Below are positions 43,405 through 51,828 of a stretch of 64,000 nucleotides of DNA, piece after piece. The translations under genes were made by a program, and so were the position numbers. Below the pieces are notes generated by a model. It saw only the letters and a program-made list of their open reading frames with translations, was not told where the DNA came from and did no database searches. Position 1 is the stretch's first letter. Every line of letters starts with the position of its first letter. The DNA lies in NCBI GenBank assembly GCA_052387675.1, contig JBQTIY010000005.1:1-64000 (forward strand). The letters run 5' to 3'. The DNA is from JBQTIY01 sp052387675 (lineage in GTDB: Bacteria; Planctomycetota; B15-G4).

Positions 43405-44146
43405 GCTGCTCGCGCCACATTTCCAGGGCGGTCAGATCCTTGAGCCGGTTGGCCGCGCGCTTGCTCGCCACGATGGCATCGAGCGGGGCCACGCGCACGA
43501 TACGCCCTTGCAAGCTCAGCGGCCGATGGCGCGCCCAGCAGTCCTCGAAGTCCATCGCGATGGCCTGGGTCAGCACATCGATGAGCTCCTGACCGCGCCG
43601 GGCACGAACTGTGGCCCGCGCCTGGAGCACGCCCGCGAGCACCACCGCATCCTCGCCCTGCTCGCCGCCGGGCAGGTGCTCGCCGCAGGGCAGCGGCTCA
43701 CCGCCGGCGCTGAGTTCGTAACCCTGCGCACGCAGCACCGCCAGCGCCTTGCCCAGCGAGTCGGCCTCGGGCGCCAGCAACAGGTCGCTGTCGAGGGTGC
43801 TGATCACGACGCCTCGTTCGATGGCATACAGATTGAGCGCGGCACCGCCAATGAGCACATAGCGCAGGCCCAGGCCATCGAAGGCCGCGCAGAGAGTGAC
43901 GAGCGCATCCAGATCCTGCACCTGAACCGACTCCCCATCCGTACCAACCACTGACGGCCCGGCCTCTGCGGCGTAACCGCGCGCCAAGAGATCGAAGCGC
44001 TGCATGCGCCGCTGGATGGCGAGCGCCAGGCTCTTGTCGGCGCCGGGCGCATTGCCCGGATGATTCGCCAGGCGCTCGGTGAGGCGACGGAGCTGCTCGC
44101 CGTAGGCCTCCGATTCCATGACCTGGCGATAGAGCGGCTTGTCCAT
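43355..44146 (-). CDS. Nucleotidyltransferase-fold protein of unknown role
   Basis: The 263-residue product has a nucleotidyltransferase-like core: LRYVLIGGAALNLYAIERG followed by STLDSDLLLAP, which gives the GG and DxD-like elements of Pol-beta-type/AbiEii/DUF6036 proteins, and later VRVAPLDAIVASKRAANRLKDL, a segment also found in that group. The catalytic residues are only partly recognisable. No toxin or antitoxin partner is adjacent. A TACAAT box lies 7 nt before the ATG at 44146; the frame upstream of it is ignored. The last 50 nt overlap the 3' end of the SGNH gene, and the Pro/Gly-rich C-terminus may derive from this overlap. Confidence 0.65.
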   Translation of the reverse strand: MDKPLYRQVMESEAYGEQLRRLTERLANHPGNAPGADKSLALAIQRRMQRFDLLARGYAAEAGPSVVGTDGESVQVQDLDALVTLCAAFDGLGLRYVLIGGAALNLYAIERGVVISTLDSDLLLAPEADSLGKALAVLRAQGYELSAGGEPLPCGEHLPGGEQGEDAVVLAGVLQARATVRARRGQELIDVLTQAIAMDFEDCWARHRPLSLQGRIVRVAPLDAIVASKRAANRLKDLTALEMWREQLNEPAPGWPPPPSGPG

Positions 44147-44153
44147 GGCGCTG

Positions 44154-44159
44154 ATTGTA
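44154..44159 (-). promoter_or_regulatory. Predicted -10 box TACAAT, 7 nt before the nucleotidyltransferase-like gene
   Basis: On the minus strand TACAAT is followed by 7 nt and the ATG at 44146. It is the same hexamer and nearly the same spacing as at 41633. No ribosome binding site fits between. Confidence 0.45.
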
Positions 44160-44256
44160 GGGCCGCGCCGCACCGGCTGCGCCACACCTGCCGCGGCGAT
44201 CTCGCGCGCGGTACAGTCGCCGCCCGTTTGCCTTGGCCACACTTCAGGAGCAGCTC

Positions 44257-45315
44257 ATGACTTCGTTCACCGCGCCCTTGATCCTCGCCGGCGGCCTCAT
44301 GCTCGGCGCCCTCGCCTCACCCAGCGCCGCTCAGGCGCCTCTGCCCACGCCCTGGTCCAGTCCGCGCGCCAGCGTGAGCCAGACCATCGGCATCTCCAAC
44401 GTGACGCTCGACTACAGCCGGCCCGGCGTGAAGGGCCGCGCCGTGTGGGGCGGACAAGTGCCCTGGGACGAAGTCTGGCGTGCCGGCGCGAACGAGAACA
44501 CCACCTTCACGCTCTCGCACGACGCGACCATCGAAGGGCAGCCGCTTGCGGCGGGCACCTATGGCGTGCACATGATCCCGCGCGCCGAGTCGGTCACGGT
44601 GATCTTCTCGCGCAATGCCACTTCTTGGGGCAGCTATCGCTATGACCCGGCCGAAGACGCGCTGCGCGTGGAGGTCAAGCCGGTCACAGCCCCGCACCAG
44701 GAGTGGCTGGCCTTCGAGTTCGAGGAGCTGACCAGCAACTCCGCGCTCTGCCGGCTGCGCTGGGAGGCGCGCGCCGTCCCCTTCCGCATCGGCTTCGACA
44801 CGCACAGCATCGTGCTGGCCAACGCGCGCGACGCCTATCTGCGCGATCGCAACGGCTTCTCCTGGCAGGCCTGGTCCAACGCCGCGCGCTACTGCCTGCA
44901 GAACAACGTGAACCTGGCCGAGGCGCTGAGCTGGGCCGAGCGTTCCGTGTCGATGAACGAGAATTTCACCAACCGCACTCTGCAGGCCGCGCTGCTCGAA
45001 AAACTGGGCCGCGGGGCCGAGGCCGCCACCGCGCGCGAGCAAGCCTGGCCCTTGGCCACCGAGTCGGAGCTGAACACGCACGGCTACCAAATGCTGCAGG
45101 CCGGCCAGGTCGACGCCGCGCTGGCGGCCTTCGAGCGCAACACCGAGCAGCATCCCCAGTCGTGGAACACCTGGGACAGTCTGGCCGAGACCCTGGCTCT
45201 CAAGGGCGACACGACGCGCGCCCGCAAGCTGTACACCAAGGCCTTGGCCCTCGGCCCCGACGCGGAAAACCGCGCACGCATTGAAGGCGTGCTGGCCAAG
45301 TTGGCCGGGCGCTGA
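44257..45315 (+). CDS. Exported DUF2911 protein with C-terminal TPR-like helices
   Basis: The 352-residue product has a signal peptide (TAPLILAGGLMLGALASPSAAQ, in parts, residues 4-26) and a DUF2911 domain: VSQTIGISNVTLDYSRPGVKGR, VWRAGANENTTFTLSHDATIEG and LAAGTYGVHMIPRAESVTVIFS, shown by the family's usual order. The second half (from residue 180) is helical with TPR-like pairs (LAEALSWAERSVSMN; HGYQMLQAGQVDAALAAFERN; TWDSLAETLALKGDTTRARKLY). DUF2911 proteins are periplasmic with unknown function. The ATG at 44257 is chosen over an in-frame TTG at 44233 because AGGAG lies at 44246-44250. TACAGT at 44212-44217 is a possible -10. Confidence 0.85.
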   Translation: MTSFTAPLILAGGLMLGALASPSAAQAPLPTPWSSPRASVSQTIGISNVTLDYSRPGVKGRAVWGGQVPWDEVWRAGANENTTFTLSHDATIEGQPLAAGTYGVHMIPRAESVTVIFSRNATSWGSYRYDPAEDALRVEVKPVTAPHQEWLAFEFEELTSNSALCRLRWEARAVPFRIGFDTHSIVLANARDAYLRDRNGFSWQAWSNAARYCLQNNVNLAEALSWAERSVSMNENFTNRTLQAALLEKLGRGAEAATAREQAWPLATESELNTHGYQMLQAGQVDAALAAFERNTEQHPQSWNTWDSLAETLALKGDTTRARKLYTKALALGPDAENRARIEGVLAKLAGR

Positions 45316-45412
45316 GCCGCCCCATAGCGCTGCGAGGCCCCCACTCGCTACACTCCCGCCCCTGTTCGGGAACCTCTTTCCGCTGTCTCCGCTCTCTTGC
45401 TCGGAAAAACAC

Positions 45413-45775
45413 ATGCGCACTTTGCTCACTCTCGCTCTTTCGACGGTCGTTTCCTTCGGTCTGCTCGCCTGCTCCGGCGGCAGCGTCGATACCAGCAAGG
45501 ACTTGGCGCAGGTGGAGCAGGAAGCCAAGGCGGCGGACGCGCCGGCTTTGCAGAGCTTGGTGGACAACTACAAGGCTGAGATCGCCAAGCACGAGCCCGA
45601 GTTGAAGGAGCTGGAAGCCAAGCTCAAGGACGCGATGGCCAAGGCTCTCGGCGGCGCCAAGACCGACGTCGACGCGCTCAAGGCTGATGTCGACCAGCTC
45701 ACCGCGAAGCTGAAGGCCCTGCGCGATCGCGTTGAGATCTACGCGCGCGAGCTGGCCGCCAAGCTGCCGAAGTAA
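45413..45775 (+). CDS. Small coiled-coil lipoprotein
   Basis: The 120-residue product has a lipoprotein signal ending in LLAC with the Cys at residue 20, and the mature part is nearly all charged helix with Lys/Glu/Ala/Leu repeats (AEIAKHEPELKELEAKLKDAM, LKADVDQLTAKLKALRDRVE), so it probably forms a coiled coil in the periplasm. It is rich in Lys at the C-terminus (KLPK). TACACT at 45349-45354 may be its -10. No family is recognised. The gene that follows 46 bp later encodes a large membrane protein on the same strand. Confidence 0.75.
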   Translation: MRTLLTLALSTVVSFGLLACSGGSVDTSKDLAQVEQEAKAADAPALQSLVDNYKAEIAKHEPELKELEAKLKDAMAKALGGAKTDVDALKADVDQLTAKLKALRDRVEIYARELAAKLPK

Positions 45776-45821
45776 GCCGACCGCCTGAACGGCGCACGCG
45801 CCCGTGTCCGCAGAGGCTTCG

Positions 45822-48149
45822 ATGTCGTCCGCCAACGAGAGATCGACTCCTAGCGGCGCTCACCGCTGGCAGTTCTCGCGCTCGGGCGGCTTCGACCAGG
45901 TGCGGCTGGAAACCGCGGCCGACCTCGCGAGCCTCGGCGAACTCGATCAGAAGCTCTGGGCGGCACTGGCCTGCCCGGTGAAAGGGCTGGAGTTCGATGA
46001 GGCCACGCTGGCGCTCATCGACACCGACCACGACGGTCGCGTGCGCGCGCCGGAAATCATTGCGGCGGCCGAGTGGTGCCAGCTGCGGCTCAAGGATCTT
46101 GCCGCGCTGAAGGCCTGCGCGCCCGCGCTGCCCCTGAATCAGATCAACGAGCAGAGCGAGGAAGGCCGCGAGATCCTGGCCTCGGCGCGCCAGATTCTGC
46201 GCGACATGGGGCTGGCCGAGCGCACGGCCATCTCGCTGGCCGAAGTCAGCGACACGGCCCAGATCTTTGCGCAAACGCGCTTCAACGGCGACGGCATCGT
46301 GCCGGCCGACGCAGCGCAGGACGCGCCCACCCAGAAGGTCATCGCCGACCTCATTGCCTGCTGCGGCTCGCTCACCGATCGCAGCGGCAAGCCCGGCCTC
46401 GACCAGGCCCTGCTCGACACCGGCTTCTCGCAGATGGCGGCCTATGCAGCGTGGGCGGCCGCCGCGCCCACGGACCCGGCGCTGCGTCCCTTCGGTGAAA
46501 CCTCGGCCGCCGCCTCCGCGGCCTGGCGCGCCGTGCGCGCCAAGGTGGACGACTACTTCGCCCGCTGCCGCTTGGCCGAGTTCGATGAACGCGCACTTGC
46601 CGCGGTGAACAAGTCGGAGTCTGAGTATCTGGCGGTGGCCGCCGGTGACCTGACCATCACAGTGCAAGAGATTGCCGGCTTCCCCATCGCGCGCGTGGCC
46701 GCCGGCCAGCCGCTGCCGCTGACCCGGGGACTCAACCCGGCCTGGGCCGCCGCCATCGCCACGCTGCGCGCGGTCGCCATCGCGCCGCTCTTCGGCCAGG
46801 ACAAGTCCACGCTGACTCTCGCAGAGTGGGAGCAGCTCGGCGCCAAGCTCGGCCCCTATGAAGCGTGGCAAGCCAGCCAGCCGGTCACGGTGGTGGCCGG
46901 CCTGGGCCTGCCGCGCATTCGCGAGATCCTGGCCGGTCCGGCACGCAAGGCCATCGAGCAGCTCATCCAGCAGGACTTGGCGCTCAAGGGCGAGGCGCAG
47001 GCCATCGCGCAGGTGGAACAGCTCGTGCGCTACCACCGCGACCTCTACCGCCTGCTGCTCAACTTCGTGAACTTCGCCGACTTCTACTCGCCCGACCGCA
47101 GCGCCATCTTTCAGGTCGGCACGCTCTACCTTGATGCGCGCTCCTGCGAGCTCTGCGTGCGCGTGGACGACGCCGGCAAGCACGCTGCGCTGGCCGGCTT
47201 CGCCAAGGCCTACCTCGCCTACTGCGACTGCACGCGCCCCACCGGCGAGAAGATGCAGATCGCAGCCGCCTTCACCGGCGGCGACAGCGACTTCCTGATG
47301 GTCGGGCGCAACGGCCTCTTCTACGACCGCAAGGGGCGCGACTGGGACGCCACGATCGTGAAGGTGGTCGAGAACCCGATCAGCATTCGCCAGGCCTTCT
47401 GGTCGCCGTACAAGAAGGTCGTGCGCATGATCGAGGAGCAGGTGGCCAAGCGCGCCGCCGCCGCGGAGGCCGAGTCCGACGCCAAGCTGGCCTCCGCTTC
47501 CAGCACTGCCGCGAACGCCGACAAGGTGGCCGCCGAAAAGGCCGCTGGCCCCAAGAAGATCGATGTGGGCACGGTGGCCGCGCTGGGCGTGGCCTTCGGC
47601 GCGGTCGGCACGCTCATCGCCACGCTGCTGGGCTATGCCGCCGGCCTCTTCACGCTGCCCTTCTGGAAGCTGCTGCTCGCGATCGCCGGCCTGCTGCTGC
47701 TGATCTCCACGCCTGCGATGCTCATCGCGTGGCTCAAGCTGCGCCAGCGCAACATGGGCCCGATCCTCGACGCCAACGGCTGGGCCGTGAACGGCCGCGT
47801 CAAGATGAACGTGCGCTTCGGCGGCTCGCTGACCGCGGTGGCCAAGCTGCCGGAGGGCTCGTTGCCCGCCGCCGCCGACCCTTTCGGCGAAAAGCCCAGC
47901 CTGTGGCCCAAGCTGATCAAGACCGTGCTCGTCGTGAGCTTCCTCTACAGCGTCATCGCCGATCCCGACCACGGCTGGCTCTACAACTGGACGCGGCCGG
48001 GCACCGCCTTCCATGACGCCGCCGGCTTCTCACTCGGCGGACGCAAGTTCACCGAGGAAGAGCTGGCGCTGCTCGCTGCAAAGGCCAAAGTCAGCGCCGA
48101 AGCGGGCGAGACGGTGGACGGCGCCGGCGACGGCACGGACGCGAAGTAG
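45822..48149 (+). CDS. Large protein with EF-hand-like loops and C-terminal membrane helices, unknown family
   Basis: The 775-residue product has an EF-hand-like calcium loop near residue 67 (DTDHDGRVRAPE) and a second, weaker one near residue 155 (FNGDGIVPADA). The middle is largely helical and soluble, with a Lys/Ala/Glu-rich stretch near 540-585. Two or three hydrophobic helices lie near residues 590-645 (TVAALGVAFGAVGTLIATLLG; LLLAIAGLLLLISTPAMLIAW), followed by a short conserved-looking domain (GPILDANGWAVNGRVKMN). There is no signal peptide, so the N-terminal part is probably cytosolic. I do not recognise a family. ATG 45822 is preferred to an in-frame GTG at 45804 because AGAGG lies at the right distance. 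Confidence 0.75.
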   Translation: MSSANERSTPSGAHRWQFSRSGGFDQVRLETAADLASLGELDQKLWAALACPVKGLEFDEATLALIDTDHDGRVRAPEIIAAAEWCQLRLKDLAALKACAPALPLNQINEQSEEGREILASARQILRDMGLAERTAISLAEVSDTAQIFAQTRFNGDGIVPADAAQDAPTQKVIADLIACCGSLTDRSGKPGLDQALLDTGFSQMAAYAAWAAAAPTDPALRPFGETSAAASAAWRAVRAKVDDYFARCRLAEFDERALAAVNKSESEYLAVAAGDLTITVQEIAGFPIARVAAGQPLPLTRGLNPAWAAAIATLRAVAIAPLFGQDKSTLTLAEWEQLGAKLGPYEAWQASQPVTVVAGLGLPRIREILAGPARKAIEQLIQQDLALKGEAQAIAQVEQLVRYHRDLYRLLLNFVNFADFYSPDRSAIFQVGTLYLDARSCELCVRVDDAGKHAALAGFAKAYLAYCDCTRPTGEKMQIAAAFTGGDSDFLMVGRNGLFYDRKGRDWDATIVKVVENPISIRQAFWSPYKKVVRMIEEQVAKRAAAAEAESDAKLASASSTAANADKVAAEKAAGPKKIDVGTVAALGVAFGAVGTLIATLLGYAAGLFTLPFWKLLLAIAGLLLLISTPAMLIAWLKLRQRNMGPILDANGWAVNGRVKMNVRFGGSLTAVAKLPEGSLPAAADPFGEKPSLWPKLIKTVLVVSFLYSVIADPDHGWLYNWTRPGTAFHDAAGFSLGGRKFTEEELALLAAKAKVSAEAGETVDGAGDGTDAK

Positions 48150-48465
48150 CCGCGCCGACTGCGGCTAGCCAACACCCTCGCATCAGGAGTGGCCGCGTCG
48201 GAACGCCCGGCTCGGGTCGCCGCAACCGCCCCACGACCCTTGATCGCGAGGCAGGGGCGTGTTGATCGAGGGCAGCGGGAGTTCACTAGGGGTGAGTCGT
48301 AACACGTCGCATGAGACTCGACGTGCGTCAGTGAGGGCGGGTTACGAGCGGCAGGCATACCTAGCAGGCGTACACAGTTTGCAGTAGCCTCACCGGGTCA
48401 TTCGTTCACCGCTGCTGCTCATCATTGACCGGCCGTCGTGTCGTCGCTCGCTTCGTGGAGGTCCC
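48150..48465. other. 316-bp intergenic region without recognisable gene
   Basis: Both flanking genes are on the plus strand. I see no tRNA, terminator with a T tract or conserved repeat. CATACC and TACACA near 48355-48375 could be -10 boxes for the next gene, which has GGAGG 4-8 nt before its ATG. Confidence 0.4.
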
Positions 48466-51072
48466 ATGCCAAGCCCGATTTCAGCGGCCTTTGGCTTGGG
48501 TGTCTGGGCGGCTCTGGCGCTCTGCTGCCCGCCGCTCCCGGCGCAAGCCTTGACCCGGTTCCCCGACCGACAGTATGCGATTCCTGACGGCGCCAGCCCG
48601 AGCTTCTGGCCGCGCATGGTTGTAGGTGACCTGAACCAGGACGGCCGCTCCGACGTGGTCACGGTCAGCGGCTCGCATGCCAAGACGACTGTACTGATCG
48701 CGAACTCTGAGGGCGGATTCTACCCGGGGGTCGAATACCCGACGGGCTCTCTCGTCTCTCACGTCCAGCTTGCCGATGTCGACAGCGATGGCGACCTGGA
48801 CTTGGTGGCCACGGAGTGGGTCACACAAAGGGTCGTCGTTCGCAGAAACAACTGTGACGGTGCATTTTCCGAGCTGGAGTCTGTGTCCATCGGCGCTCCA
48901 GGAGTGAACTGGCCCTTTGGCCTTTCGCTTGGCGACGTCGATGGAGATCAAGACCTCGACATCGTGACGGCCAACGTGAAATCCGCGAGCACCGGCAGCC
49001 TTTCCCTACTGGCGAACGACGGGTTCGGCGGGTTTGCGCCGGTGTCAACCGTGCCACTCGCCCTCCGTGGAGCGCTACCAATTCTCGCCCACTTGAACGC
49101 CGACAACTGGATCGACTGCGCGGTTCTTTGCGCTGATTCCGATGTTGCCGTGTTTCTTGGTTCATCGAGTGGTTTCCTGCCCGTGGAGTACTACCTGCAT
49201 CCCAGTCTGCTCATCACAAGCGGCTCCGACTTCGTCGCCGGAGATGTCGACAGCGACGGTGACCTGGATCTGTTGCTCTCGGCCTGGTCCGAACTGTCCG
49301 TCCTACTCAATGATGGAGCAGGTGTATTCGCTGCCGGAGCACCACTGCTCCTGGCGAGTGTGCCTCAGACCGCGATTTTCGGAGTCGCCTTCGACGATCT
49401 GGACGATGACGGGATCGAGGACGTGCTGGCCGGTGAGCACTTTGCGGCTTCGCTAGCATGGATGCGTGGCCTCGGCTCAGGCGCCTACGCCCCTCCCGTG
49501 TGGACTCAGGTCGGGCAGACGGGATTCGATATCGAATTTGGGGACTTCGATGGCGACGGAATAGACGACGTCGCCCGAACCACGCCGTCGACGGTCGCCG
49601 TCGCGCACAACCTCGGTGGCGGAGTGCTCTCCGATCCTGGCGAGGTCCACGCCGGTGTGCTGACCGGTGACTTGGTCTTGGCGGACATGAACGGCGACAC
49701 CGTTCTGGACCTCATCCTGGTGAACGAGTCCTCCGACACGATCGAGATTTGGCCGGGCGATGGCCTCGGCGACTTCCCGGCGCGGGCGAGTTCCACACCG
49801 AGCGGCGCGAAATGGATCCTGGCTTTCGATGCGACAGGAGACCTCAAACCGGATGTCATCGGCTCCGGCGGTACAGGTGTCTCTCTTTATCCCGGAGACG
49901 GGACGGGCGGCTTGGCGTCGCCAGCTTTCCATGCCACGGCCAGTAATTGCTCGGCGCTAGCCGTTGGCCAAGTCGATGCGGACGGCATCCTGGACGTAGT
50001 CGCCTTGAATGTGAACCTCACGCCGACAGCTTCAGTACTGCTGGGGACAGGCTTGGCATCCGGATTCCAGCCCGCGATCAATTTCCCAATTGCTCCCGGA
50101 GCCCAGGACCTCGCGTTGGGGCTATTCGATGCCGACGCGGTGCCGGACCTCGCGATCGTGAACGGGCTGGGAGGACTGGCGACAGTGGACATCTTGATCG
50201 GCGATGGCGTTGGTGGGTTCGTGTTCCCTACCAGCTTCATTATCCCGGCGGCCGGGAATGCCGTGGACGTGGGCGACGTGACGGGTGACGGGCTCGTTGA
50301 TGTCGTCGTGGCGGTCCATGAGCTCAATCAGGTCTACGTTCTCGCCGGCGACGGAGCGGGCGGGTTCGGTCCGCCCAACACGACAAGCGTCCTGCACGGT
50401 CCCTCGGACATTCGGGTCGTCGATGTCGACAGCAGCGGCCGTCTCGACATCATCACAGCCAACGAACGCAGTTCGAACGTCTCGGTGCTGTTCGGTCAGG
50501 CCGGCGGCCTGCTCTCGGCGCCGTATCTGTTCACCGCCGGCTACGGCGCGGGTTACCTCGGCTCGCAAGGTTACCTCTGGCACCGGCTCGCCGTGGGTGA
50601 CGTGAACGGCGACTCGCTCCTCGACGCCGTCGTGGCCAACACGGCCCTCGTAGCGTACGCACCCTCGGTTTCTGTGCTGCTCAATGAGCCGCTTTCGTCC
50701 AGCACGTGGAGTGAAGAGTGTCCCGGCCTGCCCGGCTTGCTGGGTGTTCCCCTGTTGGTTGGCTCAGGGACCCTCGTCACGGGAACGGCGGGCTCGCTTC
50801 ATCTCTCCAACGCCGCGCCCTCAGCGCAGGCCTTCTTGTTCGCCTCGCTCTCGAGCAATCCGCAGGCCTTCAAAGGCGGAGTGCTCTGCCCATTGCCGAC
50901 CATCCTCGTGCTCGCCCTGAGCACGAGCAGTTGCGGCACCCTCCACCTAGCCTGGAACGACTGGCCGGACGGGCTCTCCGGTCAAGATGTCTACGTGCAG
51001 TTCGCCGTCAAAGACGCGGCGGCGGGCGACGGCGTCTCGCTCAGCAAATCGTTGCGCGGAGATGTTCCCTAG
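48466..51072 (+). CDS. Secreted VCBS/FG-GAP repeat protein with shared C-terminal domain
   Basis: The 868-residue product has a signal peptide (ISAAFGLGVWAALALCCPPL, cleavage near LPAQA, residue 28). More than ten repeats with loops such as GDLNQDGRSDVVTV, ADVDSDGDLDLVAT, GDVDGDQDLDIVTA, GDVTGDGLVDVVVA and VDVDSSGRLDIITA form VCBS-type propeller blades. The last 110 residues are a separate domain ending in SGQDVYVQFAVKDAAAG and a final DVP at the C-terminus, related to the endings at 19797 and 29257. It has a GGAGG ribosome binding site. Third codon positions look less GC-rich by eye than in the metabolic genes. Extracellular, function unknown. Confidence 0.83.
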   Translation: MPSPISAAFGLGVWAALALCCPPLPAQALTRFPDRQYAIPDGASPSFWPRMVVGDLNQDGRSDVVTVSGSHAKTTVLIANSEGGFYPGVEYPTGSLVSHVQLADVDSDGDLDLVATEWVTQRVVVRRNNCDGAFSELESVSIGAPGVNWPFGLSLGDVDGDQDLDIVTANVKSASTGSLSLLANDGFGGFAPVSTVPLALRGALPILAHLNADNWIDCAVLCADSDVAVFLGSSSGFLPVEYYLHPSLLITSGSDFVAGDVDSDGDLDLLLSAWSELSVLLNDGAGVFAAGAPLLLASVPQTAIFGVAFDDLDDDGIEDVLAGEHFAASLAWMRGLGSGAYAPPVWTQVGQTGFDIEFGDFDGDGIDDVARTTPSTVAVAHNLGGGVLSDPGEVHAGVLTGDLVLADMNGDTVLDLILVNESSDTIEIWPGDGLGDFPARASSTPSGAKWILAFDATGDLKPDVIGSGGTGVSLYPGDGTGGLASPAFHATASNCSALAVGQVDADGILDVVALNVNLTPTASVLLGTGLASGFQPAINFPIAPGAQDLALGLFDADAVPDLAIVNGLGGLATVDILIGDGVGGFVFPTSFIIPAAGNAVDVGDVTGDGLVDVVVAVHELNQVYVLAGDGAGGFGPPNTTSVLHGPSDIRVVDVDSSGRLDIITANERSSNVSVLFGQAGGLLSAPYLFTAGYGAGYLGSQGYLWHRLAVGDVNGDSLLDAVVANTALVAYAPSVSVLLNEPLSSSTWSEECPGLPGLLGVPLLVGSGTLVTGTAGSLHLSNAAPSAQAFLFASLSSNPQAFKGGVLCPLPTILVLALSTSSCGTLHLAWNDWPDGLSGQDVYVQFAVKDAAAGDGVSLSKSLRGDVP

Positions 51073-51082
51073 CGAACCGGCC

Positions 51083-51682
51083 TCAGGACCGGAGGGCGAG
51101 TTGGCCCGCCACGCGGAAGGCCTCCGCACCGAGTGCTTCCACGGCGGCCTGCTGACGCGCGTCCTTGAGCCGGCCATCGAGCCCGAAGGCTTCGTGTACG
51201 CGGCCCACGGCCACTTGGTCGGGCAGCGCGAGCACGCCGATGTTGCCGAGGATCGAGCGCACGGAGACGAGCCCGCGCAGACCGCCCAGCGCGCCGGGTG
51301 AAGCACTCATGAGCGCCGCGACCTTGCCGCGAAAGGCCAGCAGCGGCGCCTCGCCGGGCGCGCCGCGCGAAGCCCAGTCGATGGCGTTCTTGAGCAGCGC
51401 GGTGATCGAACTGTTGTACTCGGGGCAGGCGATGAGAAAGCCCTGGTGCGCGATGAGCTGCTGCTTGAAGGCTTGCGCTGCCGCGGGCAATCCCTGATCG
51501 GCTTCGAGGTCCTCGTTGAAGAGCGGCATCGGATAGTCGGCGAAGTCCAGCAGCGTCACCTCGGCGCCCGCACGGCGCGCGCCCTCGGCGGCGACGCCCA
51601 CGAGCTTGCGGTTCCAGGAGGCGCGGCGCGCGCTCCCCGCAAAGGCGAGCAGGCGAGGCACGTGCGAAGGAGTCGTCGACAT
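51083..51682 (-). CDS. NADPH-dependent FMN reductase-family protein
   Basis: The 199-residue product is a flavodoxin-fold reductase: LLAFAGSARRASWNRKLV (FMN phosphate-binding loop GSxRxxSxNRKL), LLDFADYPMPLFNEDLE, ACPEYNSSITALLKNAIDWAS (the PEYNxxxxxxLKNxxDW signature) and FRGKVAALMSASPGALGG. It transfers electrons from NAD(P)H to FMN, quinones or chromate-like acceptors; the true substrate is unknown. The ATG at 51682 with GGAG upstream is chosen over an ATG 19 codons earlier. It is convergent with the VCBS gene (10 bp) and divergent from the copper oxidase gene (146 bp). Confidence 0.9.
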   Translation of the reverse strand: MSTTPSHVPRLLAFAGSARRASWNRKLVGVAAEGARRAGAEVTLLDFADYPMPLFNEDLEADQGLPAAAQAFKQQLIAHQGFLIACPEYNSSITALLKNAIDWASRGAPGEAPLLAFRGKVAALMSASPGALGGLRGLVSVRSILGNIGVLALPDQVAVGRVHEAFGLDGRLKDARQQAAVEALGAEAFRVAGQLALRS

Positions 51683-51828
51683 GGAAGAAGCTCCGTACAA
51701 AGGCGGCATTATGTCGACAGGTGTCGCCCAGTTCAGCACGGCAGCTAGGCACGTTTGACGGAAGCGTGTAGGCTGGCCGCCATCGGAAAGCTATCGACTT
51801 GCTTTCACTTGCAATCGGAGACCATGGA

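Noticed and set aside
45699..48014. A long minus-strand open frame opposite the EF-hand-like protein gene
   Set aside because: The composition is typical of antisense frames in GC-rich DNA; the plus strand shows membrane helices and proper start signals.
48150..48465. tRNA or small RNA gene in the intergenic region
   Set aside because: No T-arm motif or cloverleaf could be drawn, and there is no terminator-like end.
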